Below are positions 16,357 to 23,917 of a stretch of DNA of 64,000 nucleotides, in pieces. Position 1 is the first letter of the stretch. Every line of letters starts with the position of its first letter. The stretch covers positions 248,001 to 312,000 of the forward strand of contig DAOMOK010000001.1 in the NCBI GenBank assembly GCA_035444285.1, given 5' to 3'. The DNA comes from CAADGU01 sp035444285. Lineage in GTDB: Bacteria > Chloroflexota > Anaerolineae > Promineifilales > Promineifilaceae. The position numbers and the translations under genes were made by a program. Below the pieces are notes generated by a model, which made no database searches, was not told the DNA's origin, and saw only the letters and a program-made list of their open reading frames with translations.

Positions 16357-17196
16357 TCACAATTCCGGCCCTTTATCCGGTTTCCCCCGACCCAATTCAA
16401 TGGAACGCTGGTAGGCGGCCCAGATGCCCCGGCTGACGACGGTGCGTAGGCCGCCTTTTTCCATGTGATACAGCGCCGCCGCCGTCGTGCCGCCGGGCGA
16501 CGTCACCTGGTTGCGCAGTTCGGCCACATGTTTGCCGGATTGGGCGGCATACTCTACCGAGCCGAGGATGGTTTGGAAAACCAATTCCTCGGCCACCCGC
16601 CGCGAAAAGCCCATATGCACACCCGCGTCAATGAGCGCCTCCATGAACAAGAAGATATAACCGGGGCCGGAGCCGCTGAGCGCCGTGGCCATATCCAGAT
16701 AATCCTCTTCGTCCACAAAAATTTCCTTGCCTAATGAGCCGAGGATTTCCCGCGCCTGCCCTTTGTGTTCGTCGGTCACTTCGCGGGTGGCCGTCCAGAC
16801 GGTGATGCCCTGGCCGATTTGCGCCGGCGTGTTGGGCATGGAACGCACCACGGCCGCGTGGGCCGCGCCATCTGCCAGCTTGCGAATGGGTACACCGGCG
16901 ATGATGGAGAGCAGCAAATCCCGGCTGCGCAGATGGCCGCGAATTTCCGGCAGCACCAAAGGTATAGATTGTGGCTTGATAGAGAGCACAATAATTTGCC
17001 CGGCTTCGGCTGCTTCTCGATTATCTTTGGTGGTTTGAATGTTGTATTGCGCTTTGAGTTGTTCCAGGCGTGGTTGCCAGGGGTCGGAAGCGATAATCTT
17101 GTCTGGCGCAATGCTGTTTTTGGTCAGCAAGCCGCGAATCATGGCCTCGCCCATAATGCCGCTGCCGATGAAGGCGATAGTTTTGTCTGCGAACAT
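16357..17196 (-). CDS. proC: Pyrroline-5-carboxylate reductase
   Basis: 279 aa, the usual size, with the start at MFADKTIAFIGSGIMGEAM. The N-terminal GSGIMGEA is the NAD(P)H Rossmann motif. The C-terminal dimerisation domain carries LSGSGPGYIFLFMEALIDAG and the signature VTSPGGTTAAAL. It catalyses the last step of proline synthesis. The frame extends 23 codons upstream, but those residues are encoded by a hairpin repeat, so the internal ATG is preferred. menC-like, MaoC and membrane-protein genes lie upstream on the same strand. Confidence 0.93.
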   Translation of the reverse strand: MFADKTIAFIGSGIMGEAMIRGLLTKNSIAPDKIIASDPWQPRLEQLKAQYNIQTTKDNREAAEAGQIIVLSIKPQSIPLVLPEIRGHLRSRDLLLSIIAGVPIRKLADGAAHAAVVRSMPNTPAQIGQGITVWTATREVTDEHKGQAREILGSLGKEIFVDEEDYLDMATALSGSGPGYIFLFMEALIDAGVHMGFSRRVAEELVFQTILGSVEYAAQSGKHVAELRNQVTSPGGTTAAALYHMEKGGLRTVVSRGIWAAYQRSIELGRGKPDKGPEL

Positions 17197-17210
17197 GGGA
17201 ACCTCGGTTG

Positions 17211-17280
17211 GTAAGGGCGAGGCAGGTGGATGCAGTTGTGTTTGTGCAGAGAAAGTATCACCCACCTGCCTCGCCCCTAC
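17211..17280. repeat. 70-nt GTAAGGGCGAGGCAG hairpin
   Basis: Arms GTAAGGGCGAGGCAGGTGG and CCACCTGCCTCGCCCCTAC around a 30-nt loop. It occupies the proC-menC gap and supplies the menC stop codon. The length equals the copy at 12523-12592. Confidence 0.85.
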
Positions 17281-18401
17281 GATGTGAACGTCTGCTTTTT
17301 TGTGGTCACGGCCGTTAACCTACCCATATCCACCTCAATCCCCAACCCTGGGCCGGTGGGCACGGTGATGGTGCTGTCTTCCGCGTTGAGGAAGAAGTGG
17401 GTGGCGATGTCCTGGTGGTAATAACGGGATGTGGCCGAAATGTCACCGGGTAAGGAAATGCCCGGTAGGGCTGCCAGCGCCAACTGTGCCGCCCGGCCAA
17501 TGCCCGTCTCCAACATGCCGCCCACCCAAATGCCCATACCCGCCGCCCGGCACAGGTCGTGGATTTCGCGCGCCGTCGTCCAGCCGCCGACGCGGGAGGG
17601 TTTGATATTGATGATGTCGCAGGCGTTGATCTCGATGGCAAATTGGGCGTCGGCTGTCGAGTGGATGGATTCATCCAGGCAGAGTGGGCTTTTGATTTGC
17701 GGGTGCAATTTGCTGTGCTGGTAGATGTCTTCGTAACCGAGCGGCTGCTCGATCATCAGCAGGTTCAGGTCGTCCATTTGCTGGAAGAGGGGGGCGTCAG
17801 CCAGAGTGTAGGCGGAGTTGGCGTCGAGCATGATGCGGGTGTGGGGGAAGGATTGCCGCGCCAGGCGAGCCAGTTCCAGGTCGTGACCAGGTTTGATTTT
17901 GAGTTTGATACGGCCGTATCCCTCTTCCAGATGCCGGGCGATCACGTCCATCGTTTGTGCCATGGTTGGCTGCATGCCAATGCTGACGCCCACTTCCACC
18001 CGGCCGTGTGGGCCTTCCGGGTATGGGGCAGCCAATTTTTGGGCAAAGGAGAGGCTGTCCCGTTGGGCAATGAGGTCCCAGGCAGCCTGGTCGAGTGTGG
18101 CTTTGGCCAGGGGATGACCGCGCACATGGCGCAGCCAGTCACGCATCTGTTCCGGTTCCTGTAAATCCTGCCCCAGCACAGCCGGGATCAGGAAATCGGC
18201 CAGAATGTGCCAGGCGGTCACGGCCGTTTCATAACTGTAGCCGGGGTCATTCGTGGCTACACATTCGCCCCAGGCGGTCAATCCCTCGCTGTGTAATGCC
18301 AGAATCAGGCAGTCGCGCTGCTGCTGCGTGCCAAAGCTGGTCGTAAACGGACTGACCAGGGGCATAGAGATAGCGTATAGGTCAATTTGTTCGATGATCA
18401 T
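17277..18401 (-). CDS. menC: Enolase-superfamily OSB synthase / N-acylamino acid racemase-like
   Basis: 374 aa in the muconate-lactonising subgroup. Visible active-site set: K-x-K in IKLKIKPG, metal ligands in MLDANSAY, MIEQPLG and CLDESIH, and the second Lys in INIKPSRVGG. These fit o-succinylbenzoate synthase of menaquinone synthesis and its promiscuous N-acylamino acid racemase relatives, which sequence alone does not separate. No other men gene is in the window. Start MIIEQIDLYAISMPL was chosen over a 27-codon upstream extension that overlaps the MaoC gene end. The stop codon falls inside a hairpin repeat. Confidence 0.8.
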   Translation of the reverse strand: MIIEQIDLYAISMPLVSPFTTSFGTQQQRDCLILALHSEGLTAWGECVATNDPGYSYETAVTAWHILADFLIPAVLGQDLQEPEQMRDWLRHVRGHPLAKATLDQAAWDLIAQRDSLSFAQKLAAPYPEGPHGRVEVGVSIGMQPTMAQTMDVIARHLEEGYGRIKLKIKPGHDLELARLARQSFPHTRIMLDANSAYTLADAPLFQQMDDLNLLMIEQPLGYEDIYQHSKLHPQIKSPLCLDESIHSTADAQFAIEINACDIINIKPSRVGGWTTAREIHDLCRAAGMGIWVGGMLETGIGRAAQLALAALPGISLPGDISATSRYYHQDIATHFFLNAEDSTITVPTGPGLGIEVDMGRLTAVTTKKQTFTS

Positions 18402-18417
18402 GGTGATTACCCAATGA

Positions 18418-18885
18418 CTAGAAATAAAGCAGCGAAACCATCTCGGCCACGCAACCTGGTTTATTGACACCTTCAATTTCAATGGTGATGACGTTGATCA
18501 GTTGCAGCGCGCCTTTGGCTTCTTCCACGCTTTGCAGCGTCACGTGCGCCCGCACCCGTGAACCCACGGCTACAGGATGGGGAAAGCGGACTTTATTCAC
18601 GCCGTAGTTAATGCCCATTTTCAGGCCATCATAGCGCGGTTTGTCCGGGTCTACTTCGCCGGTCAGGTAGGGGATGAGGGAGAGGGTGAGGAAGCCATGG
18701 GCGATGGGGCCGCCAAAGGGAGATTCGGCGCTGGCGCGGTCTACATCCACATGAATCCATTGATGATCCAGGGTGGCGTCAGCGAAGGTATTCACCATTT
18801 CCTGAGTAATGATGAGCCAGTCGCTGATATGAACTTCTTGCCCAACCTGGGCCTGTAAAGAGGTGAGTGCATTTGTTTGGGACAT
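18418..18885 (-). CDS. MaoC-like hot-dog dehydratase
   Basis: 155 aa with the single hot-dog fold of MaoC-like R-specific enoyl-CoA hydratases. The catalytic pair lies in FADATLDHQWIHVDVDRA (Asp and His), followed by FGGPIAHGFLTLSLIPYL. It hydrates trans-2-enoyl-CoA or related thioesters; the chain length is unknown. SD AGGAG lies before the ATG. Only 16 bp separate it from the menC-like gene downstream, so the two are probably one transcript. Confidence 0.85.
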   Translation of the reverse strand: MSQTNALTSLQAQVGQEVHISDWLIITQEMVNTFADATLDHQWIHVDVDRASAESPFGGPIAHGFLTLSLIPYLTGEVDPDKPRYDGLKMGINYGVNKVRFPHPVAVGSRVRAHVTLQSVEEAKGALQLINVITIEIEGVNKPGCVAEMVSLLYF

Positions 18886-18899
18886 GTTTTCTCCTATAG

Positions 18900-18934
18900 G
18901 AATTATGAATTATGAAGGATGAATTATGAATTTT
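18900..18934. repeat. Period-7 array (gaattat)
   Basis: GAATTATGAATTATGAAGGATGAATTATGAA, the reverse orientation of the ATAATTC array at 15909-15950, upstream of the MaoC-like gene. Confidence 0.75.
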
Positions 18935-18975
18935 GTCAGTGGGGCTGTTAAGAGCCGGTCGCATCGAGTATAGCA

Positions 18976-20655
18976 TCAATTGGCGGTGACGGCGTAGAGG
19001 GTGATGGTGTCGTTTTGGTAAACGGCCGTCAGGTAGGGGGCGGCGTCTGGTTGAAAATCTCCTAACGCCTGCTCGCGGGGGCCAAACCAGAGGTAGCGAA
19101 CGTTGAATTGGTGGAGGAGGGCTTGCCGTTGGGCGTCGGGGGTGGCGGCGTCGAAGAATTGGGCAACGGCCGTGACCTTGCCCTCATAATCCGCCGTCTC
19201 TGCCCAATGGCCCAACATCACCGGATGGCCTGTGTAGGCGGCGACTAAATTGCCGGTCTGATAATCGCCCAACACGACGGCACGGTTATCTTCTTGTACC
19301 CGCAGCCATTCTACCGCCGCCAACTCGTCTGCCGGGCGAAACAGGGGGTCAGGCTGTGTTAGCGCCGCAATACGGGAGACATCGGCCAGCAGCAGGATAT
19401 TAGACAGGCTCATCAGCAGCAGGAAGAGAGCAACGATGAAGCGGTTGAGCTTCGGGGTGGTGTAACGCGGGTTGGCTATCACCCGCTGCCAAACGCGGGT
19501 CTGCTGCAAACGAGGTAGCAGCACTTCCACCAGCCCGGCAGCGGACAAAATAGCAAAAGCCACATGCACCCCCTGAATGAAGCGGCGCTGTGGGCCAAGC
19601 GGGGCATAAATCAACAAAACGACCGCGCCAAGCCAACACCACAAGATGGCAAAATGGGGGCGGCTGGACGGCCGTTTCCACATCACCAACCCCGCCAACA
19701 CCAGCATCACGCCAAACCCTACCAGGTAATGGGGCCAGGGTGGGGAAGGTGTGCCCGCCTGCGCGTCCCAAATGCGGAAAATGTTGTTCGTCTGCCACAC
19801 ATACAAAAAATAAAGATACAACGGCGCAGGGATGAGAAATAATAGAGCGGTTTGGAAACCGGCCAACCAGGGCAGGGTGCGCAGTTTGAAGAGAAGATAG
19901 AGGAAGTAGAGTATGGCCGTGACCGCCACAATGTACAACAAAAACGGATAGGCAATGCCCAACAACAGATTGCCCAAACCGGCCAAAACGGCCACAGTCC
20001 AAATGCGGCGGTTGGCGTCCCGCCCATCCAGTGCGTGGTCGCCAATCCTTTTGAGCGCCAGCATGTCACACAAAATGAGCGCCGTGCCCAGGGCGATGTG
20101 GGGATAGGTGAGGCCGGTGAAAAAGATGTGGGCGCCGGGGTCTTTGAAATCCAGGGGGAAGGCGTCTAGCCAATACGCCTGGCCGGACAGAAACAGCAGC
20201 CAGCCCAGCCCGGAGCCAAAGAGCGCCAGCAGGTACGCCGTCCAACGGGTGAGACGATCCGGCAGGAACACGGCCGTAAACCAGAAAATGGTCATAAACA
20301 ACACAAACGCTGCCAGGACACGGGAGATGTGCCACACGGCCGTTAATGACAACCCCGTGAAACGCGCCAACTGCCCCAGCCAGACGTAAAAAATGCCGAT
20401 GGCTGCCGCCGGATGTGGTTCTGGCGTGAAGGGAATGGTATACAGCCAGTTCCCTTGCACCCCCTGCCACATTTTGGCCCAGTAAGTGAGTGAATCTTCG
20501 GGATTCATGATCAGGTGCATGTAGACACGGCCGTCGGAAACAGTCACGCTCCCCAACCAATACGGCAGCAGGGTGAGCACGGCCGTGCCCAACGCCACCC
20601 CTATCGCCCATAACCATTCCCGTCTGCTGGTGTTTGCACGTAAAGCCATTTTCAC
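18976..20655 (-). CDS. Polytopic membrane protein, GT-C-like
   Basis: 559 aa with about 11 transmembrane segments and an exported C-terminal domain of about 130 residues that contains VEWLRVQEDNRAVVLGDYQ. The layout resembles GT-C glycosyltransferases or O-antigen-type membrane enzymes, but I see no family-specific catalytic motif. GTG 20655 is chosen because GGAGG lies 7 bp upstream; ATG 20649 is possible. The 5' end is divergent from aroQ. Confidence 0.55.
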   Translation of the reverse strand: MKMALRANTSRREWLWAIGVALGTAVLTLLPYWLGSVTVSDGRVYMHLIMNPEDSLTYWAKMWQGVQGNWLYTIPFTPEPHPAAAIGIFYVWLGQLARFTGLSLTAVWHISRVLAAFVLFMTIFWFTAVFLPDRLTRWTAYLLALFGSGLGWLLFLSGQAYWLDAFPLDFKDPGAHIFFTGLTYPHIALGTALILCDMLALKRIGDHALDGRDANRRIWTVAVLAGLGNLLLGIAYPFLLYIVAVTAILYFLYLLFKLRTLPWLAGFQTALLFLIPAPLYLYFLYVWQTNNIFRIWDAQAGTPSPPWPHYLVGFGVMLVLAGLVMWKRPSSRPHFAILWCWLGAVVLLIYAPLGPQRRFIQGVHVAFAILSAAGLVEVLLPRLQQTRVWQRVIANPRYTTPKLNRFIVALFLLLMSLSNILLLADVSRIAALTQPDPLFRPADELAAVEWLRVQEDNRAVVLGDYQTGNLVAAYTGHPVMLGHWAETADYEGKVTAVAQFFDAATPDAQRQALLHQFNVRYLWFGPREQALGDFQPDAAPYLTAVYQNDTITLYAVTAN

Positions 20656-20720
20656 CTAATCTCCTCCCTAAACGTAACGCGATTTGGAAAATCGCGCTAC
20701 CACGAAGAGGTAAATGTCTG

Positions 20721-21170
20721 ATGCCAAACATACTGATTATTCATGGCCCCAATCTGAATTTGCTGGGAACGCGCCAACCGGAGGTGTACGGCCGTCATAC
20801 CCTGAACGACATCAATCAGCAGCTTACCACTTTAGCAGAACAAGAGGGGGCGGACCTACAATTCATCCAGTCCAACCACGAGGGCGCACTTATTGATGCC
20901 ATTCACCAGGCCAGGGAGTGGGCGCAGGGCATCCTCATCAACCCCGGTGCTTACACCCACACCAGCATCGCCATCCGTGACGCCATTGCCGGGGTGGGGC
21001 TGCCAGCCGTGGAAGTGCATCTATCCAACATCCACGCCCGTGAACCGTTCCGTCACCAATCACTCATCGCTCCCGTCTGCGTGGGGCAAATTGCCGGTTT
21101 TGGTTGGCGTAGTTATCTGTTGGGGTTACGGGCGCTGCTAGACCAATTACAGCCACAGGAGGGCGGGTGA
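20721..21170 (+). CDS. aroQ: Type II 3-dehydroquinate dehydratase
   Basis: 149 aa, the standard size for the dodecameric type II enzyme of the shikimate pathway. Motifs: HGPNLNLLGTRQPEVYG (catalytic Arg and Tyr), NPGAYTHTSIAIRDAI, VEVHLSNIHAREPFRHQS and IAGFGWRSYLLGL. The ATG is preceded by GAAGAGG. The longer upstream frame overlaps the divergent membrane-protein gene and is rejected. It dehydrates 3-dehydroquinate to 3-dehydroshikimate in the cytoplasm. Confidence 0.96.
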   Translation: MPNILIIHGPNLNLLGTRQPEVYGRHTLNDINQQLTTLAEQEGADLQFIQSNHEGALIDAIHQAREWAQGILINPGAYTHTSIAIRDAIAGVGLPAVEVHLSNIHAREPFRHQSLIAPVCVGQIAGFGWRSYLLGLRALLDQLQPQEGG

Positions 21171-21196
21171 GTTCAAAGGCCAGGGGATTGGGAGAC

Positions 21197-21250
21197 AAAA
21201 AAAGAGCCTAGGTGTTGGCTGGATGTGGGGAACAATTTGCACCTAAGCTC
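21197..21250 (-). terminator. Rho-independent terminator, minus strand
   Basis: On the minus strand an 11-bp stem, GAGCTTAGGTG pairing with CACCTAGGCTC (one G-U pair), is followed directly by seven T residues. It can end either the SRPBCC transcript or a separate small RNA. Confidence 0.75.
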
Positions 21251-21447
21251 CTTCTTCTTGGAGGGTGAACACACAGACAGGGAAGCGATGAGGCAGCGAT
21301 GCACAGAATGAGGCGATGATGTGGCAGCGATGTGGTCACAGTGTGGCGATGATGCGGCAAAAATGTGATGATGATGATGCCTGAATGTGGTTCAGATGTT
21401 AAAGCGATGTGTCTGGCTTCACCCTTGTTCCAGGTTCTTGAAGACCC
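21197..21447 (-). ncRNA. Candidate small RNA or long 3' leader
   Basis: Proposed from a TATAAAT -10 box at 21454-21460, no credible ORF, and a rho-independent terminator at the 3' end. The internal sequence is made of degenerate CATCGC/CATCATC units. It could equally be the 3' untranslated region of the SRPBCC gene upstream. No known RNA family is recognised. Confidence 0.3.
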
Positions 21448-21529
21448 AACCCCATTTATAGGCAGCCAAAGTTACGATGAAAATTAAAATCTCCCCAGTT
21501 TGTGAAAATTAGTACCATAGTGCCAGACG

Positions 21530-22072
21530 TTATTTGGCTCTCTGCACAAAGGTGGCTCTGGGTGGAGGTGGCACGGCCGTGCGCTCCTCATCCGTCTTTG
21601 CCTGGCGGCGTTGTAATTCCAGTTGCAGACTCTCTTCCCCTTTTTTCATGGCCCAGTGGTGGTTGGCCGAAAAAATCGGCTTCATCAAGAAAGAGAAGCG
21701 GCGCAGCAGCGGCTTTTCAGCGGCAATGCGCCAGTCATAGGTGATGTTTACCCAGTCGCCATCCTGTATAAACGTCCAGACGCCGCACCTCACGAAATCC
21801 CCCCACGCTTCCAGGCTAAACCCATGTGGCTGTCGGTTCTCGGTGACGCGGAACTGCCAGCGCAGTGTATAGGGCAGCCATCCTTTGGTATACAGTCCGA
21901 TCACCTTGCCTAGACCCGTTTCCGGGTCGCCCGGTTCCAACTCCTGTACATCCAGATAAACCGAAGGCCACCAGCGCGCCAGATCAGATGCATTGCCCAA
22001 GATGTCGGAGATTTCCACGCACGTGCTCCGTGCCCGCCAGTGGGTGATGAACTGGTATTCGTTTGCAGTCAT
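21530..22072 (-). CDS. SRPBCC / START-like fold protein
   Basis: 180 aa. N-terminal FITHWRARSTCVEISDILGNASDLARWWPSVYLDV is the usual first strand and helix pair of polyketide cyclase/START-like proteins, where a hydrophobic pocket binds a lipid or other small molecule. WTFIQDGDWVNITYDWRI fits the later strands. Strong SD (GAGGAGG) before the ATG. The C-terminal 30 residues are charged and look disordered. The ligand is unknown. It sits 68 bp downstream of the XPB helicase gene start side on the same strand order, but no functional link is evident. Confidence 0.75.
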   Translation of the reverse strand: MTANEYQFITHWRARSTCVEISDILGNASDLARWWPSVYLDVQELEPGDPETGLGKVIGLYTKGWLPYTLRWQFRVTENRQPHGFSLEAWGDFVRCGVWTFIQDGDWVNITYDWRIAAEKPLLRRFSFLMKPIFSANHHWAMKKGEESLQLELQRRQAKTDEERTAVPPPPRATFVQRAK

Positions 22073-22140
22073 CGTTTACCTCCTCAGGTGAAGATTGCTT
22101 CACCCTAAATGGATTGGCCCTGCGCCTAAACGGCTCCTAT

Positions 22141-23862
22141 CTACCGTTCCGGTGGTACGTAGCTGGCGACCTCGTCGCCGTAGAGAATGTGGTAGCGGTA
22201 GCCCTGTTCGGTCAGGAATCGCTGGCGGTTGGCGCTAAACTCCTGGTCTTTGCTGTCTTTGCTAACCAGGGTGTAGAAGTAGGCCAGACTATTTTCTTTT
22301 TTGGGGCGTAAGATGCGCCCCAGGCGCTGTGCCTCTTCCTGGCGGCTGCCAAAGGCGCCGCTAATCTGGATCATCACGTTGGCTTCGGGCAGGTCAATGG
22401 CAAAATTGCCCACTTTGCTGATGATGAGGGTGGGGACACGGCCGTCACGAAATGCGCCTAACAACTCCTGCCGCTGTTTCACCGGCGTCTTGCCCGTAAT
22501 CAGCGGAAAGCCATAACGCCGCTGCACCGCCTCCAACTGCCCCAGGTATGTGCCAATGATCAAGATGTGGTCACCATAATGACGCGCCAGCAGTTGGTCA
22601 AGGATGGTCAATTTCTCCGGGTTTTCGGCGGCAATGCGCGCCTTTTCCCGTTCTTCGGCAACGGCGTAAGCGACGCGGGTTTCCGGCGGCAGGGGAATGC
22701 GCACCTCGGTGACGTGGGCGGTGGCAATCCAGCCCTGTTTTTCCAGTTCGCGCCAGGGTACGTCATACTTTTTGGGGCCAATGAGGGAGAATACATCCTC
22801 TTCCTGGCCGTCTTCGCGTACCAGGGTAGCCGTCAGCCCCAGCCGCCGCCTGGCCTGCAATTCGGCCGTGACGCGGAAGACAGGCGCGGGCAGCAAGTGG
22901 ACTTCGTCATAGACAATCAGCCCCCAATCCCGTTCGCTAAAGAGAGAGAAGTGGGGGAACTCTTCTTCCAGGGGCAGGTTACGGCCGCGTGTGCCCCGTT
23001 TGCGGAAGGTCATCGTCTGGTAGGTGCTGATGGTGACGGGTTTGATGCTCTTGCGCGAGCCGGTGTATTCACCCACCTGTTCCGGGGCCAGGCTGGTTTT
23101 GTCCAATAGTTCGTCAATCCATTGCCGGGCCGCCACCGTACTGGGCGTCAGGATGAGGGTGTTGGTTTGCAACTGGTTGATGACGGCCATGCCCACCATG
23201 GTCTTGCCTGCGCCGCAAGGCAGGACGATGACGCCGCTGCCGCCGCTGGCGCTGCCCTGGGCGTGGAAGGTGGCGGCAGCCGTGTACTGGTAGTCACGCA
23301 GCTTGAACGGCTTGTTTTGTTGGGTAATCGGCAGCAAATTAAGGGTCAGCGTTTCGCCTTCCACGTACCCGGCCAGGTCTTCGGCAGGGTAGCCGATGAT
23401 GACCAGGGCTTGTTTGATGTGGCCGCGCCGCGCCGGGTCCATGCGCAGGGTGCAGGGGCCGAGTTGGGCAGCGATGTACGGCCGTAACTGCTTATGCCGC
23501 CCCAGTTCGGTGATGATCAACTCGTCGCTGGCGACCAGCAGCAGGTCATTCTCTTGCCGCACCAGTTTCACCAGCCCATACCGGCCAATATAGTCGCGGA
23601 TGTCGTGGCGCACATTGTCCGGCAGGGGGTATTTGGCCAGTTCTTCCAGCCCGGCCAGGATGGCTTCGGCCGTCAGCCCGGCGGCGGCGGCATTCCACAG
23701 GCTCAGCGGGCTAATGCGGTAGGTGTGAATGTATTCCGGGCTTTTTTCTAATTCGGCAAAACGGGCCAGCAAATCGCGCCCTTCCGGGTAACGGCCGTTG
23801 TCTACTTCCAACAGCACCGTGCTGTCGCCTTGCACAATGAGGGGGTTTTGGGGGTTGTACAT
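22141..23862 (-). CDS. XPB/Rad25-type SF2 DNA helicase
   Basis: 573 aa. An N-terminal DRD-like region (about 1-180) precedes the helicase core: Walker A VLPCGAGKTMVG, DEVH box IVYDEVHLL, motif III LTATLVREDGQ containing the R-E-D triplet characteristic of XPB, then motif VI EEAQRLGRILRPKK. XPB proteins unwind or translocate on DNA in repair and, in eukaryotes, transcription initiation. The start at MYNPQNPLIVQGD is preferred to a longer frame whose first 14 residues come from a repeat. It is third in a minus-strand set after two large related proteins, which are probable partners. Confidence 0.9.
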   Translation of the reverse strand: MYNPQNPLIVQGDSTVLLEVDNGRYPEGRDLLARFAELEKSPEYIHTYRISPLSLWNAAAAGLTAEAILAGLEELAKYPLPDNVRHDIRDYIGRYGLVKLVRQENDLLLVASDELIITELGRHKQLRPYIAAQLGPCTLRMDPARRGHIKQALVIIGYPAEDLAGYVEGETLTLNLLPITQQNKPFKLRDYQYTAAATFHAQGSASGGSGVIVLPCGAGKTMVGMAVINQLQTNTLILTPSTVAARQWIDELLDKTSLAPEQVGEYTGSRKSIKPVTISTYQTMTFRKRGTRGRNLPLEEEFPHFSLFSERDWGLIVYDEVHLLPAPVFRVTAELQARRRLGLTATLVREDGQEEDVFSLIGPKKYDVPWRELEKQGWIATAHVTEVRIPLPPETRVAYAVAEEREKARIAAENPEKLTILDQLLARHYGDHILIIGTYLGQLEAVQRRYGFPLITGKTPVKQRQELLGAFRDGRVPTLIISKVGNFAIDLPEANVMIQISGAFGSRQEEAQRLGRILRPKKENSLAYFYTLVSKDSKDQEFSANRQRFLTEQGYRYHILYGDEVASYVPPER

Positions 23863-23875
23863 ATCTTTTTCAAGA

Positions 23876-23917
23876 ATGGGGATTGGAGATTGGGTAATCT
23901 CCATTCTCCATTCTCAT
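23876..23917. repeat. Period-7 inverted array (agattgg / ccattct)
   Basis: GGGGATTGGAGATTGGGTAATCTCCATTCTCCATTCTC, between the helicase gene and its upstream partner gene. Confidence 0.8.

Larger units (their letters stand above)
21171..21529. other. 359-bp gap: GCGATG-rich repeats and minus-strand terminator
   Basis: No coding gene is seen. The right two thirds contain degenerate repeats around GCGATG/GATGATG (about 21280-21410). The left end holds a strong minus-strand terminator, described separately. A TATAAAT box on the minus strand (21454-21460) with a weak TTTTCA 17 bp upstream could drive a transcript of about 250 nt ending at that terminator. Confidence 0.45.
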
